Origin: Spirogloea muscicola
Taxonomy: Eukaryota > Streptophyta > Zygnematophyceae > Spirogloeales > Spirogloeaceae
Direction: 5' to 3'
DNA length: 15,758 nt
Assembly (NCBI GenBank): GCA_009602725.1
Contig: WELB01000014.1
Location: 573,445-589,202 of the forward strand
Shown here: positions 1 through 13,161 of the stretch, piece by piece
Position numbering within the stretch: position 1 is the stretch's first letter
Layout: every line of letters begins with the position of its first letter
The notes under the pieces: generated by a model
Told to the model about the DNA's origin: nothing
The model's database searches: none
What the model saw: the letters and a program-made list of their open reading frames with translations, nothing else
Translations under genes and position numbers: made by a program

Positions 1-3892
<3,892 letters not shown>

Positions 3893-4530
3893 CACGCTGA
3901 GTATAGCAGCAACAATTGAGTGTGTGCAATACTTTCATGGCCAATTAGCAAATACTTAGAAGTTGGCGTCCGATCATCTGTGACGCCCCAGCTGGCCAGC
4001 TTGTGGTGGGCACCACGTTAGCTTTGCTCTGCAAGCCTCTCATGCCTTTATTGAGCAATTAATGGGCAAGTGAAGTGCACCTTACACTTGCCGGTGACCT
4101 GCGAGCGCTTGTCACGCCCCTCCTTCCTCCCCCTGACTCCTCCTTGCTGTCTGTCTGCCCTGGGGACTTAGTAACACTTGGCTGCTCCTTCTAAGCTCTG
4201 AGCATTGCTTGAGTACCAGAGACTCCTCCTGGCGAAGCTGCTCGTGTCCAGAAAACCTCCGCGCACTGCTTGCACCGATTCATTGTCTTGGTTCGCTGGC
4301 TGCATGCAGTGTTAGCCATTTTGGCTGGCCACGCCACTTGTACTCTTTCTTCACGACCCATCCCAGGACGTTAGCGGCCACGTGAGTCAGGCAGCCTGCT
4401 GCGAGGGCCAGTATTAGCGGCTAGACAGACGATGCCAGGCATGGCGATGGAGCCTGTAGACAGAGACCCGAACGCCTTCATCTGCTGCATGACCCACAGA
4501 TCGTGAACCTCATCAATACTTTCACAGGCC

Positions 4531-4551
4531 AAACCACAAACCCCGAACCCT
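4531..4551 (-). repeat. Three telomere-like heptads (CCCTAAA orientation)
   Basis: Reads as consecutive 7-mers AAACCAC, AAACCCC, GAACCCT followed by GGGG. The reverse complement contains AGGGTTCGGGGTTT, an exact 14-base match to part of the longer heptad tract at 15186-15248. Short and degenerate, so its origin is uncertain. Confidence 0.45.
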
Positions 4552-4576
4552 GGGGTGATGGTAACAATGATAGGTG

Positions 4577-4605
4577 ATAAGATCTTATGTTATGAAGTAT
4601 ATATG
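4577..4605 (+). promoter_or_regulatory. Palindrome plus TATA-like site (possible core promoter)
   Basis: ATAAGATCTTAT at 4577-4588 is a perfect 12-bp palindrome. Ten bases later TATATATG (4598-4605) is the best TATA-like string in the spacer, about 290 bases before the RKP-like ATG. That spacing would give a long 5' UTR, so the assignment is tentative. It rests on base composition and position only. Confidence 0.25.
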
Positions 4606-4680
4606 TAGATATGAAGCATTCATCTTGAGCCACTCGGTCTAGGTCTTGCCTGTATACAGGGGCCGCAGCTCCAGGCAGGT

Positions 4681-4765
4681 CGTCAGCGTCAGCGCGCCGC
4701 CTGCAGCGTCAGCGTCGGGCCCCCGCGCCTGCGGCGTCAGCGTCCCTGGCAGTGTCAGCGCGTCA
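4681..4765. promoter_or_regulatory. Cluster of five CGTCA (TGACG) motifs
   Basis: CGTCA begins at 4681, 4687, 4707, 4735 and 4761, mostly as AGCGTCAGC, with a related GTGTCAGCG between the last two. On the other strand this is TGACG, the core bound by TGA-type bZIP factors in plants and by CREB/ATF in animals. The block is directly upstream of the RKP-like start, so it could be a bZIP-responsive promoter element or simply a decayed GC-rich tandem repeat. Confidence 0.35.
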
Positions 4766-4847
4766 GGGTGACCCCCAGAGACGAGCTTTCATCTCCATGA
4801 TCGATCCCGAGCTGCGAGAATCCACGTGTCCCCTAATTCCGCGACCC

Positions 4848-4880
<33 letters not shown>
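4848..4880. repeat. CCG trinucleotide run (11 units) near the RKP-like start
   Basis: Eleven CCG units, followed ten bases later by the only ambiguous base in the window (N at 4890) and then by the ATG at 4896. The N suggests the sequence or assembly was uncertain here, so repeat length and the bases just before the start codon are unreliable. Confidence 0.9.
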
Positions 4881-4881
<1 letters not shown>

Positions 4882-4895
4882 GTCCGCCTNATGCC

Positions 4896-7800
4896 ATGTC
4901 CCGGCCGGCGGTGCCCGCGCCGGCCCCGCCGCGCCTGAGCCTGGGCCTGGCCCTGCTCCTCGACGACCGTGGGGGCGCGGCCGGCGGCGCGCTGCACCGT
5001 GCGGCGCTCATGCGCAAGATGGCCGTGCCCGAGCCGGACGCCGCGCTGGGCGCGCAGCTGCAGGTCAGCCAGTCAGTCAGTCAGTCAGTCAGGCCGGCGC
5101 GTCAGTCAGGCCGGCGCGTCAGTCAGGCCGGCGAGCCGCCTTGCGCTATTGCGCGGCGGCTCTCGTGGAGCCCTCGTGGAGTCCCCGCCGCAGACTCCGA
5201 GCCTTCGCCGCCATGGAGGCGGCATCATCCGTGGTCGGCGCCCGCGCCAGTTCTTGTCCTCTGGGGGCTGATGAGCTTTGCTTGCGCCGCCGCGGGGCCT
5301 GCGATGAGCAGCGGACGCTGGCCCACGTGCTCGACGCGTACGAGCTTGACCACTTGGCGGCGGCTTCGCCGCTGGTCGAAGGCGCGGCCGTGAACTACCG
5401 CCGGACCCGCGCTTATTTGGCCGACCGCCTCGGCCGCCTGCCGGTGCCCGCCGACGACCCCGAGGGCCAGTGGCCGGGCGACGCCGTGGCCGCCGGCCGG
5501 CTCGGCCCGGCGGTTGCCCAGATGGAGGAGGAGAGCTCCTCGGGGGGCATCAAGTTCGACGCCGCGGGCCTTCTGCTCGAGAGCCAGAGCAACTTCAGCA
5601 GCGCCCGGGCAAACGTCTGCATGTACAAGGTCCGCCGCGCTCGCTGTGCCAGCAATTCCGCGAGCGTTGCTGTCCTAGCCCGATATCGGCGGCCGTTGGA
5701 TAGACGGCTGCAGTGGCAGCAGTGCTCCCAGCAATGAACCTCTGTGACGCATTCATGATTGGGGAGCACAGATACTCAACTGCAAGGCCTGTGACCGGGC
5801 ATTGAGCAGTTGTGGACGATGACTATGCCACGCGTCTGACGGTGCGGCACTGACTTGGCACTCTCTGTAGGCGCGGTGGATGTACGAGGTGACGTTGTTC
5901 ACGGCCGGCATCCAGCAGCTTGGCTGGGCGACGCTGCGGTGCCCCTTCACCAACGAGGACGGCGTGGGCGATGCTGCAGACTCGTATGCATACGACGGCA
6001 AGCGGCTCTTCAAGTGGGGAGGCGGTTGTCAGGAGTACGGCCAGGTGAGTGACAGTTGCTGCACTGCTGGTCAAACAGAAAGTGCCGCGGAAGGACGTGC
6101 TGTGTCTCCTACCCCCCTCGATGCTCATGGCTTCTATCTGTTGGTTGACGAAGGTCGCGAAGGCCTTGGCCACGCAGAGCAGAAGCTCGCCGGCCTTGTG
6201 ACCTGACGTGTGTCTGCTTGCAATCGACTGATCCGCAGCCGTGGGTAGCGGGCGACGTCATCGGGTGCTGCCTGGACCTGGAGCAACGGGAGATCTCGTT
6301 CTACCGCAACGGCGTGCCGCTGGGTGTGGCATTCACCGGCGTGCGGAGCCTCGAGCCGGGCCTGGGCTACTTCCCAGCCGTCTCCCTGTCATACGGCGAG
6401 CGCTGTCTGCTCAACTTCGGCTCGCGGCCGATGCAGCATCCGGTGCCAGGCTTCCTCCCTGTGCAGGCACCGCCCAGCCTGGATGACAGGCCTCTCGACA
6501 GCCTCGATAACGTGCTCGCCAGCGCCCAGGTGACCGCCAAAGCGGACCAGGCTTTCAAGGAGTGGCAGTCCCTCTTTGAGAAGCAGACTGAGAAGCAGAG
6601 CCAGGAGGAGTCGCAGGTGGAGCTCGGGAGCTGGCTGAGGGACTTGGACGTGCTTCCGTCTGCTGCCATGGAGGCGCCTGGCGGTGCTCGGCAGTTCGCG
6701 GCCATGCCGGCCCCCTCCGATGTGTCGGCGAGGCCTGGACCGGTGCTGCAGGCCGGCTACCTGCTGGCCTGCCTCCAGAGGCTTGTGCAGCTCGACAGCA
6801 AGGAGGCGGCGGCAGCGCTCACTTCACAGGACAGGCTCCGTCGGCCATCACCGCTCCCCGAGGACGACCGGGTGCTCCTGGCAGCCTGCCTCGCAGAGCT
6901 CCTGGGCCCGCTGCTGACGCTGGGCTGGTCGATGGAGCAGGAGTCGGACCTTAAGGAGCAGAAGAGCGACACTGTGCCTAGCCGAGGCGCATATGTCATT
7001 TGGGCAGCGCTTGTGCCTTTCCTCCTCAGTGCGTTCCGGCAGTCCCCTCCTCATGACATCGAGAGTCTGGAAGAGGTGAGAATGGTTCAGATGTAGTCTT
7101 CTTCCATCATAAGTATTCCAATCAGCTCGTCAGCTATGCACGGTGGCATTTCTTCTCTTCCGAGTTGATTACATAGCGATGTTACACAGCAAGTCTGGTA
7201 GACATCAGTTCTCGTGCTTCACATTGCAGGTCCTGGACCTTTTGCTAGCGTGCTTGGATGAGTACGTGCTGAAGGGGGTCATACCAGTTGTGATGGATGC
7301 ACTCGCTTACGGTTGCACGACGAGCAGGTATGGTTGCCTGCCCATGTCGAGATGATCATTCACAGAGAGGTGTCTTCTGCATGCAGCCAGTGCACTAAGG
7401 CTTCCCAGTATCAAATAAATTTTGACTGGCTGTAAAAATAATCATCATGCTTGTGTATTACCTGGTCATGTGCTGATCACAGGCCGCTTTTGTGGCAAGT
7501 ACAACATGTTATTCATAGGGGCCTTTGAATGTGGTTGTGGATGTTGCAGCTTCTGTCCGCCAGGTGGTGACTTAGCAAGGGGCCCCTATCCATATCTTGC
7601 TGTGGCCAACAAGTTGATATCACGATGGCACTGGATGGCTTTCTGGCTTCACTCTTGCAGCTTCCAATCTACGCTGGAAGGCCTTCTCTTTCGGAAAGGC
7701 TCCACAAAGTAAGCAGTGCTTCAAAGTCTCCTAATCCTGCGCTGCTCAGGAATATTTGTTGGTAATTTGAAAGTGGCTCAGCTGGCTTCAAGCAATAATC

Positions 7801-10800
7801 AACACATCTTTGGAACAAAAAGTCACACTTGACAATGCAATGTCCTATTTGTGGATGCTACAGTTAGTTCAGCTGTTTCGCTTCTGTACATTCAGATTAG
7901 ACTTGGAAGTACTGCTGCCAGCAGTCTGGTGGCCTGGATGTACTGAAGGCAGCAGTGACACATGCACAGAGTCACAGTTGAAACAGATCACGGGTATCTT
8001 GGCAGCAGCAGTCGCTCAGGTCCACTTCTGACCAGCAAAATTACTGGACTCCTTGAGTGATCGTCCTTCTAAATGGAATTTAGACCCTGCTCTTGTCCAA
8101 CTCGTGGCTCCTGGCGAACCCCTTGCTTACTCCCCACAGCATTTAGCTCGTGTTGGAGCCTGTGTTTGTTTACCAGCTTTTCTGGTAAAGTGCAATATTG
8201 CCTGGTTCTTTTGTACAGATTGCTCCGTAATCAATAAGCAGGGTAGCTCATTATGCTATGCCAGCTGTTACATCTGTAATTTAATTTGCTTACCGTTCCT
8301 CTTTTGCAGGTGGAGGACTTGCAAGTTGAGCTCTGCAAGCAGCTGCTCCACTTTGATGCTCCCCTCTGTGTCGCAGGGGCTGACCACACAACCAGCAAAG
8401 GTCTGGTCTTATGCCTTTTCCTCCAGAACTTGACGATGAAGAACTTGGGAGCGAACCGGAACATCCCTCCGCCCGGCCTGGCAGACCAGTCTGTGCTCGT
8501 CTCGGCGTACTTCGTCCTGCTCAGGATGCTGTCCTTTGGGCTCGCGCAAGGCGACCACAGCAAGAAGCTGCCTGGCCCGCTTGCCAAAAGCAGCGTCCAA
8601 GCTAAGTCCGACTTGGGTGCCCAAGATAAGACCTCGGACTGTGGATCGGACCCACTGCAGCACCAATCAGAGGCAGCGGATGCGCTTTGCGATAGATGCC
8701 ACATGCAACCTTCTCAGAAGCCGGCCAAGGAGGGCACTGGAGGGGGCTTCTTGCACAGAGGCGGCAAGCGGCGGTTCCAGACCAAGCCATTCATCCGCAG
8801 CAGCGCCCCATATGCCACACTGCCCAGGCTGGGCGGTACATTCAGCCATCTACTGAAGGCTCACCCCGTGCACTGCGGCCCTGACGAAGCGGTGGAGTGG
8901 GACGAGGATGAGGATGCTCAGTCTGACGGTCCGCAAGGTGCGGAGGAGCCCAGCTCGAGTAAGCGGTGCTGGCATGATGCTGGCGAGGCTAGCACAAGTG
9001 GGAGGCCTGCATGCGATCACTACAGACCTGGTGCGGCTGAACGGCAGAGCAGTCCAGCCGTGCCAGATGATGAATTTTGTGAGGAGGGATTAGCGGACAC
9101 CATGATTCTACTGTACCATCTCGGTCTGGCCTCCTCGTTGAAGCAGGTCGCTCCTGTGAATATACCTTATGATTTTGTTGAACTCAAGCTGATGTCATGC
9201 TGTGACATCCTTTGGAAAGTAGGAACATTCCATCCAGTCAAGTATAGCATGCAGTGGTTGCTCACATGGGCGCACTCCTTGTGTTGTGTTGGTCTGAATG
9301 TTTACATCATACATTGACTTCATAAGCATTTTAAGAACGCATATCATAGCACCTCCGTGTGCAATCCGAGCTGCCCAGCTATGGGAGTTGACTGGGTCTT
9401 CCCTGTCTGCAGGCATCCTTGCATTTGCAAGGCCAGGTGCAAGCTGCTGCACAGCTTGCTGACGTTGAGCGGCAGATATCTCCTAGCTCGTCACAAAGTT
9501 CTGACCGAGCTCGCCATTTGGCAGTGGCCCGTGAAGTGTATCGGGCCGATGTGCTTGAACATGTCCGTCGATGTGTATGGTATGGGCCAGCCTGCATTTA
9601 AGGCGCATTTTCTGTGAGAGTATGCGTCATAAGTACCTCAAACACTTGCAAGACTTCCTGCAGCACAGAGTGACATGAGCAAGAAGTATGTAGGCTGTCA
9701 TGTTCTCCAGGAATTTTCTGTTTGTATTAGTATGATTTGTGGCATTGCTGATCGCCATTACATGTCCTACATCTGCTGCTTGACTTTGCATGCTTTTAAA
9801 ATGTTAGATTTCATATCCAGGTACCGCGTTACGTGCTTCGCAACTTGGAAGCAAGAGGCTATGTACGCAACGTGCATATGGATTGTCAAGTTGCTCATGG
9901 CCTTGAGCAAGAGTGGCGATGTCTTTGCTTATGTCCCTGAGTACTATCTGGAGACCATGGTAGACAGCTTCCATGCACTGAGGCGCAGTGATCCACCTCT
10001 AGCGCCTGCTTCTTTCCTTCTTCGACAGGGTCTTTCCTCCTTGGTATGCATGACATCAAGCCGTTACATTTGGGTCCAGCTTCAGTGGTTGGTAACTATG
10101 CAATCTAATTGGGTTAAATTAGCAGGTTAACCCTGCTAGTTGATGTTTTGTATCAGTGTCTCTGCTTCAGTTTTAGCTTCAGATTGCCCTGCCCCAGCCT
10201 GCATATCCTTGGCTACAGGTGTCTAACACGTGCTAACAATCAGCAACTGACTCACCAGGTAGCATTTTTGTACCAATATGTGCAGGTTACTTTCCTGGTC
10301 ACGCATGTGATTGACTCACGCATAGTCAACCCGGACATAAGGGACATGCTTCTCCAGTCCATCTCTGTTTTACTGCAGTACAAGGAATACGTTGCCGCGT
10401 TTGAGGTCAACCCAGCAGCCAGGAAGCACATGGTGCCCGCGCTGCTGACTGCATTCGACAACCGGTTCTGGATACCCGTGTCAAACATTCTGCTGAGGCT
10501 GTGCAATGGCCAAGGGTTTGGCAATTCTGGCTCCTCAGATGCTCAGCTGGAAGCTGGGTCGGCATACTCAGAATGTTCTTCCTCTGTTTTCCAGGTCAAG
10601 TGTTGCGATGCCCATCGGTCCTATGCATATGCAATGGGTCTTGAGCACGCTGCAAAAACATTATGCTATATCTCGCTCCTGTTTATATTCAGAAGAGTCC
10701 TTGCGCTTGGCGCCTGACCTGGAGCACCCTTGCTACTTCTGCAGGCCTTACTCAGAGATAGTTGCAGGGAGAATGAGAAGCTCTTTCTAGCATTCTTGAA

Positions 10801-12940
10801 TCAACTTTTTAATACCCTAAATTGGACAGTTACGGAGTTTTCTGCTGCCATTAAGGAGATGCAGGATACGCTGAATCGTCGGCAGGTGAGAGCTATAAAT
10901 ATGTGGGGCATCTCATATACTGCATCAGCAGGCAGTCTACATAATGTGGGTCAACTTAGGCTGGAACAAAGTCGGCTTTGCTCATGACTGATGGCACAGT
11001 ATTTGCATTGCAAATGACAGCTTCGCAATGCTTGTTGTTTGCCAGCCTGTGCAGGACTTGCAGCAGCGCAAGTGCAGCATCATGTTTGAATTATCATGCA
11101 ACCTGGAGAGAATTCTGGAGTTCTTTGCTTTGCAGGTCCCTGAAGTCTTTCTCGAAGGGCCAGAGATTAATCTGCAAAGGTTGTGCGAGTTCATCATGTT
11201 CACACTGAATCACACCACCTCAGATGCAGACGCGCGACTTTTTGATAGGTGAGTGCTTGAGTGATTTGGGTAATAGTCTGACATACCCGAGGTCAAGGTG
11301 TGTTGTTGGTACAGCAAGGTCCTTAACGTTCAACGGTTCAGGCATGAAGGGTCTAGGCTTGGAGAAGGTCATCATTGAATTGCAAGACACAACTGCGAAG
11401 AACTTGGTCATGCAAGTGTTGGCTGTTTATGTCAAACAGAGGCTGCAGATTGGGATGTTGAGCATTTGTGCTGGAGATGAGAGACAAATGCCAGATTGAA
11501 AAGTTGATGAGTAGGAGTGTCTTGAGGTCAGCTTGGGGAAGATCACGCTCTGAATCTTGCTCAAGCTACATGTCTGTCATTGCAGCATGTTGAAGTGCCG
11601 GCTGAGGTCTGCAGAGAAAGTTACCAAGTGGCAGATTCTGGCGCCAATTGTGGGCATTATAGCTACTCTAGGAGGACAAAGTTCAAATAGTAGCTCAGAA
11701 GGTAAGTTGATTATTGCTGTGTGTGAAGTTAGGGTAAGTTGCTATGCTTGGTCATGCAGCAAGTGCTTTAATTGGTGCCAGCAGCCGCGCATGCTATTCG
11801 AGCATGGATCTCAGTTTCCTTCTGAGACCGACAGCAGCCGCGCATGCTCTTCAAGCATGGATCTCAGTTTCCTTCTGAGACCAACACGGTTTGCTTGTCT
11901 CAGCCAAGTTAGTCAATTCCTGAAGTTGCTCAATTAATTATGCTTTGGAACCTATTTCCAGGTCTACAGAGACATAACATTGCAAAGCAATTGGCGCTCA
12001 TTGATGCTTCACCAGCTGCAGTGGAGAATTTTGAGCGCCTCGTAGCTAAGAACTGGGTGAGCTCCTGCCAAAAGAGCAGGATGAAGTGCAGGCTTCCTCA
12101 TGTGCCTCCAGACAGATTCGTCGCTTTAGCAAGTCTGTTCAACTCATCATCTCGACTTAGAATTGTAGATGCTGCCTATAGTCTGTAGTCAGGTAAGGCC
12201 ACAGCGAGTCATGTCAAGCGTGGGCGGCAGTATGTAGTATAGGTTAAAGCTTAAGGATGACTTTGAGTAAATGAGATTTGAGGGTTCAGCTTTGGGCGGT
12301 TTGATGATTCTGATCCAAACCCTAAATCCAAAGAGGTGTGTCAATTGCCTATGGGTACATGAATAGGCACACGTGTTCAGGGGGGATCATTCACTCTCCA
12401 GGCTTCCTCAGCTGAAGAACTTCGTTCGCCACTTTAGAGAGGAGGTGGAGGCTGCTCGGGCGGCTGAGACGCGTAGAGCAAATTTGCGAGGTATTTACAA
12501 CTTTCTTTTCAGGCACTCACAAATCCCTTGAATTGAATTGTCTTAGTCAATAACACATACTGTCTGGCGAAGTGGGTTTGGCATCCAGCATGACTTAGGT
12601 GCAGGATGAAAGGTCTGGAGCTTGATGCTAGTCTGCAAAGCAGGCCATTCGCTTGACATGCTAAGCCTGGGAATGTGCAGTGAGCGTGGAAAGGCACCCG
12701 CTTGGCGCAAAACTTGGGGCGCATGCCTCAGTTGAGGACGATGAGGAGAGCTCTCTCTGTGCTATCTGCTACGCAAGCGAGGCAGACACGTTCTTGATGC
12801 CGTGCTCCCATTTGTCCTGTAGGAGGTGCATATCAAGGCACTTGCTGAATAGCAGAAAGTGCTTCTTCTGCAATGCCACGATTGCAGAGCTTGTGACGCC
12901 TCGTAGTGGGGCTGTCGAAGTTTTGACCCCTAGAGCTTAG
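4896..12940 (+). CDS. RKP: SPRY and RING E3 ubiquitin ligase, RKP/KPC1 (RNF123) orthologue, 17 exons
   Basis: E3 ligase; Arabidopsis RKP and animal KPC1 target CDK inhibitors (KRP1, p27). Exons: 4896-5063, 5312-5629, 5871-6044, 6239-7075, 7230-7327, 7550-7708, 7896-8019, 8310-9146, 9413-9579, 9821-10043, 10286-10594, 10745-10885, 11055-11248, 11586-11701, 11962-12056, 12412-12490, 12681-12940: 1432 residues, longer than the roughly 1280-1315 of plant and human proteins. The SPRY domain spans about 130-280 (SSARANVCMYK, WMYEVTL, GIQQLGWATL, WVAGDVIGCC, ISFYRNG). Family segments PYPYLA, VVWWPG-like AVWWPG, FLHRGG, LLYHLGLA, LLLQSISVLLQYKEY and AFDNRFWIPV follow in order. The RING is C3HC4: Cys1373, 1376, 1388, His1390, Cys1393, 1396, 1407, 1410, then a short tail. 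All zinc ligands are present. Extra length is mainly in exon 2 and in an acidic Ser-rich stretch of exon 8. Least certain are the exon 1/2 join and the exon 15/16 join. Start chosen because RLSLGLALLLDD resembles the plant RKP N-terminus. Confidence 0.96.
5064..5311 (+). other. RKP-like intron 1, beginning inside a GTCAG-rich tandem repeat
   Basis: Donor CAG|GTCAGC, proposed acceptor GAGCAG at 5306-5311, 248 nt. Its length is not a multiple of three, which is needed because exon 1 and exon 2 lie in different frames. The first 70 bases are tandem repeats made of GTCAG units, so many copies of the donor-like and CAG acceptor-like words lie close together. The acceptor is chosen by phase and by RTLAHVLDAY, which resembles the family's ERTIEFIFGL segment; other in-phase choices are possible. 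Confidence 0.6.
5066..5134. repeat. CAGT microsatellite followed by three 17-bp tandem copies
   Basis: A run of GTCA/CAGT tetramers (about 5066-5083) leads into three head-to-tail copies of GTCAGTCAGGCCGGCGC at 5084-5100, 5101-5117 and 5118-5134, differing only in the final base of the third copy. The block starts at the intron 1 donor. It is translatable in the exon 1 frame but has no family match, so it is read as intronic. Confidence 0.9.
8020..8309 (+). other. RKP-like intron 7 (290 nt)
   Basis: Non-consensus donor CAG|GTCCAC; strong acceptor CTCTTTTGCAG, with the more T-rich 3' end typical of the larger introns here. No repeat or RNA recognised. Mentioned because the stretch between exon 7 and exon 8 otherwise looks like a gap in a well-conserved protein. 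Confidence 0.8.
10105..10138. repeat. Two overlapping inverted repeats in RKP-like intron 10
   Basis: CTAATT (10105-10110) pairs with AATTAG (10117-10122), and TAGCAGG (10120-10126) pairs with CCTGCTA (10132-10138). The two stems share bases 10120-10122, so in RNA only one could form fully at a time. Both are short and lie in an intron; they may have no function. Confidence 0.6.
11249..11585 (+). other. RKP-like intron 13 (337 nt)
   Basis: Consensus donor AG|GTGAGT and acceptor CATTGCAG. The join splits a Ser codon (AG|C), giving FDSMLKCRLRSAEKV, which follows the family order. It contains a string of partly open frames but nothing with a family match and no obvious repeat. Confidence 0.85.
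11702..11961 (+). other. RKP-like intron 14, carrying a 53-bp tandem duplication
   Basis: Donor G|GTAAGT, the best consensus donor in the gene, and acceptor TATTTCCAG. The centre of the intron is occupied by the two copies of the 53-bp hairpin unit described separately. The join gives SSSEGLQRHNIAKQ. Confidence 0.85.
11779..11884. repeat. 53-bp tandem duplication, each unit with two hairpins
   Basis: Unit 1 is 11779-11831 and unit 2 is 11832-11884, nearly identical. Each unit contains CATGCT, a 5-base loop, AGCATG, and then TCTCAG, TTTCCTT, CTGAGA. The first hairpin's loop is ATTCG in unit 1 and CTTCA in unit 2, while its stem is unchanged. The only other difference I see is G versus A after GAGACC. 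Confidence 0.9.
12057..12411 (+). other. RKP-like intron 15 (355 nt), join to exon 16 uncertain
   Basis: Donor TGG|GTGAGC. The acceptor used in the model is CCTCAG (12406-12411), which keeps phase and gives KNW|LKNFVRHF. A nearby stronger acceptor, TCTCCAG ending at 12401, would add LPQ before LKNF, matching the family's LxQLENF better, but needs a preceding phase-2 exon. One 8-nt candidate (12205-12212, between CACAG and GTCAAG) would fit the phase, with weak support. The intron also holds telomere-like inverted arms at 12275-12328. Confidence 0.55.
12275..12328. repeat. Inverted pair of telomere-like arms
   Basis: GATTTGAGGGTT (12275-12286) and AACCCTAAATC (12318-12328) are reverse complements apart from one extra base, separated by about 31 bases. 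Each arm carries a piece of the TTTAGGG motif. The first arm continues with CAG, so GAGGGTTCAG here also occurs at the start of the heptad tract at 15186. Confidence 0.5.
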
Positions 12941-13161
12941 CAGCAAGCACTGACGTTACAGATGTCCAGACGTGGCACACCTCTAGCGGAGCTTGCTCAT
13001 GCTACTCTCAGTTGCATGTCTCAAGGACATCCAAGCACATTGTTTTGCGGGTTGAATGCAGTCGCGAAGTACCTTGCTTTTTCTGTCTCGGAGTTTGTTG
13101 AGCGATGGGTAATGGCCACTACTGCATTGTGACGTCTCGTGTGAAGCCAAGGTCGGTAGCA
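12941..13161. other. 221-bp gap between two converging genes
   Basis: Lies between the RKP-like stop (TAG, 12938-12940) and the stop of the minus-strand PSII S4-like gene (13164-13162). It must hold both 3' UTRs, which may overlap. On the minus strand TGTAA (12960-12956) lies about 200 nt after that stop and resembles the polyadenylation signal of many chlorophytes, but the plus-strand genes show no matching signal. Confidence 0.6.

Larger units (their letters stand above)
3893..4895. other. Intergenic spacer between GMP synthase and the RKP-like gene
   Basis: About 1 kb with no convincing coding exon on either strand. It must hold the 3' UTR of GMP synthase and the promoter and 5' UTR of the RKP-like gene. 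From left to right I see: a pyrimidine-rich stretch around 4110-4160; telomere-like heptads in the CCCTAAA orientation at 4531-4551; a perfect 12-bp palindrome and TATATATG in the only clearly AT-rich patch (about 4555-4620); a cluster of CGTCA motifs at 4681-4765; and an 11-unit CCG run with one ambiguous base just before the ATG. No TGTAA or AATAAA signal stands out after the GMP synthase stop. Confidence 0.7.

Noticed and set aside
6527-6535. GCCCAG|GTGACC inside RKP-like exon 4 as a splice donor
   Set aside because: The frame stays open and continuous across it and no matching in-phase acceptor is needed.
6239-9146. Exons 4 and 8 of the RKP-like gene are both exactly 837 nt
   Set aside because: Their protein sequences are unrelated and each matches a different part of the family, so equal length is coincidence, not exon duplication.
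11128-11140. GCTTTGCAG|GTCCCT inside RKP-like exon 13 as an acceptor
   Set aside because: The protein on both sides follows the family order without a gap, so no intron is required.
12956-12960. TGTAA on the minus strand as a chlorophyte polyadenylation signal
   Set aside because: It is about 200 nt from the stop, and neither plus-strand gene has a TGTAA after its stop, so I cannot support it as a general signal here.
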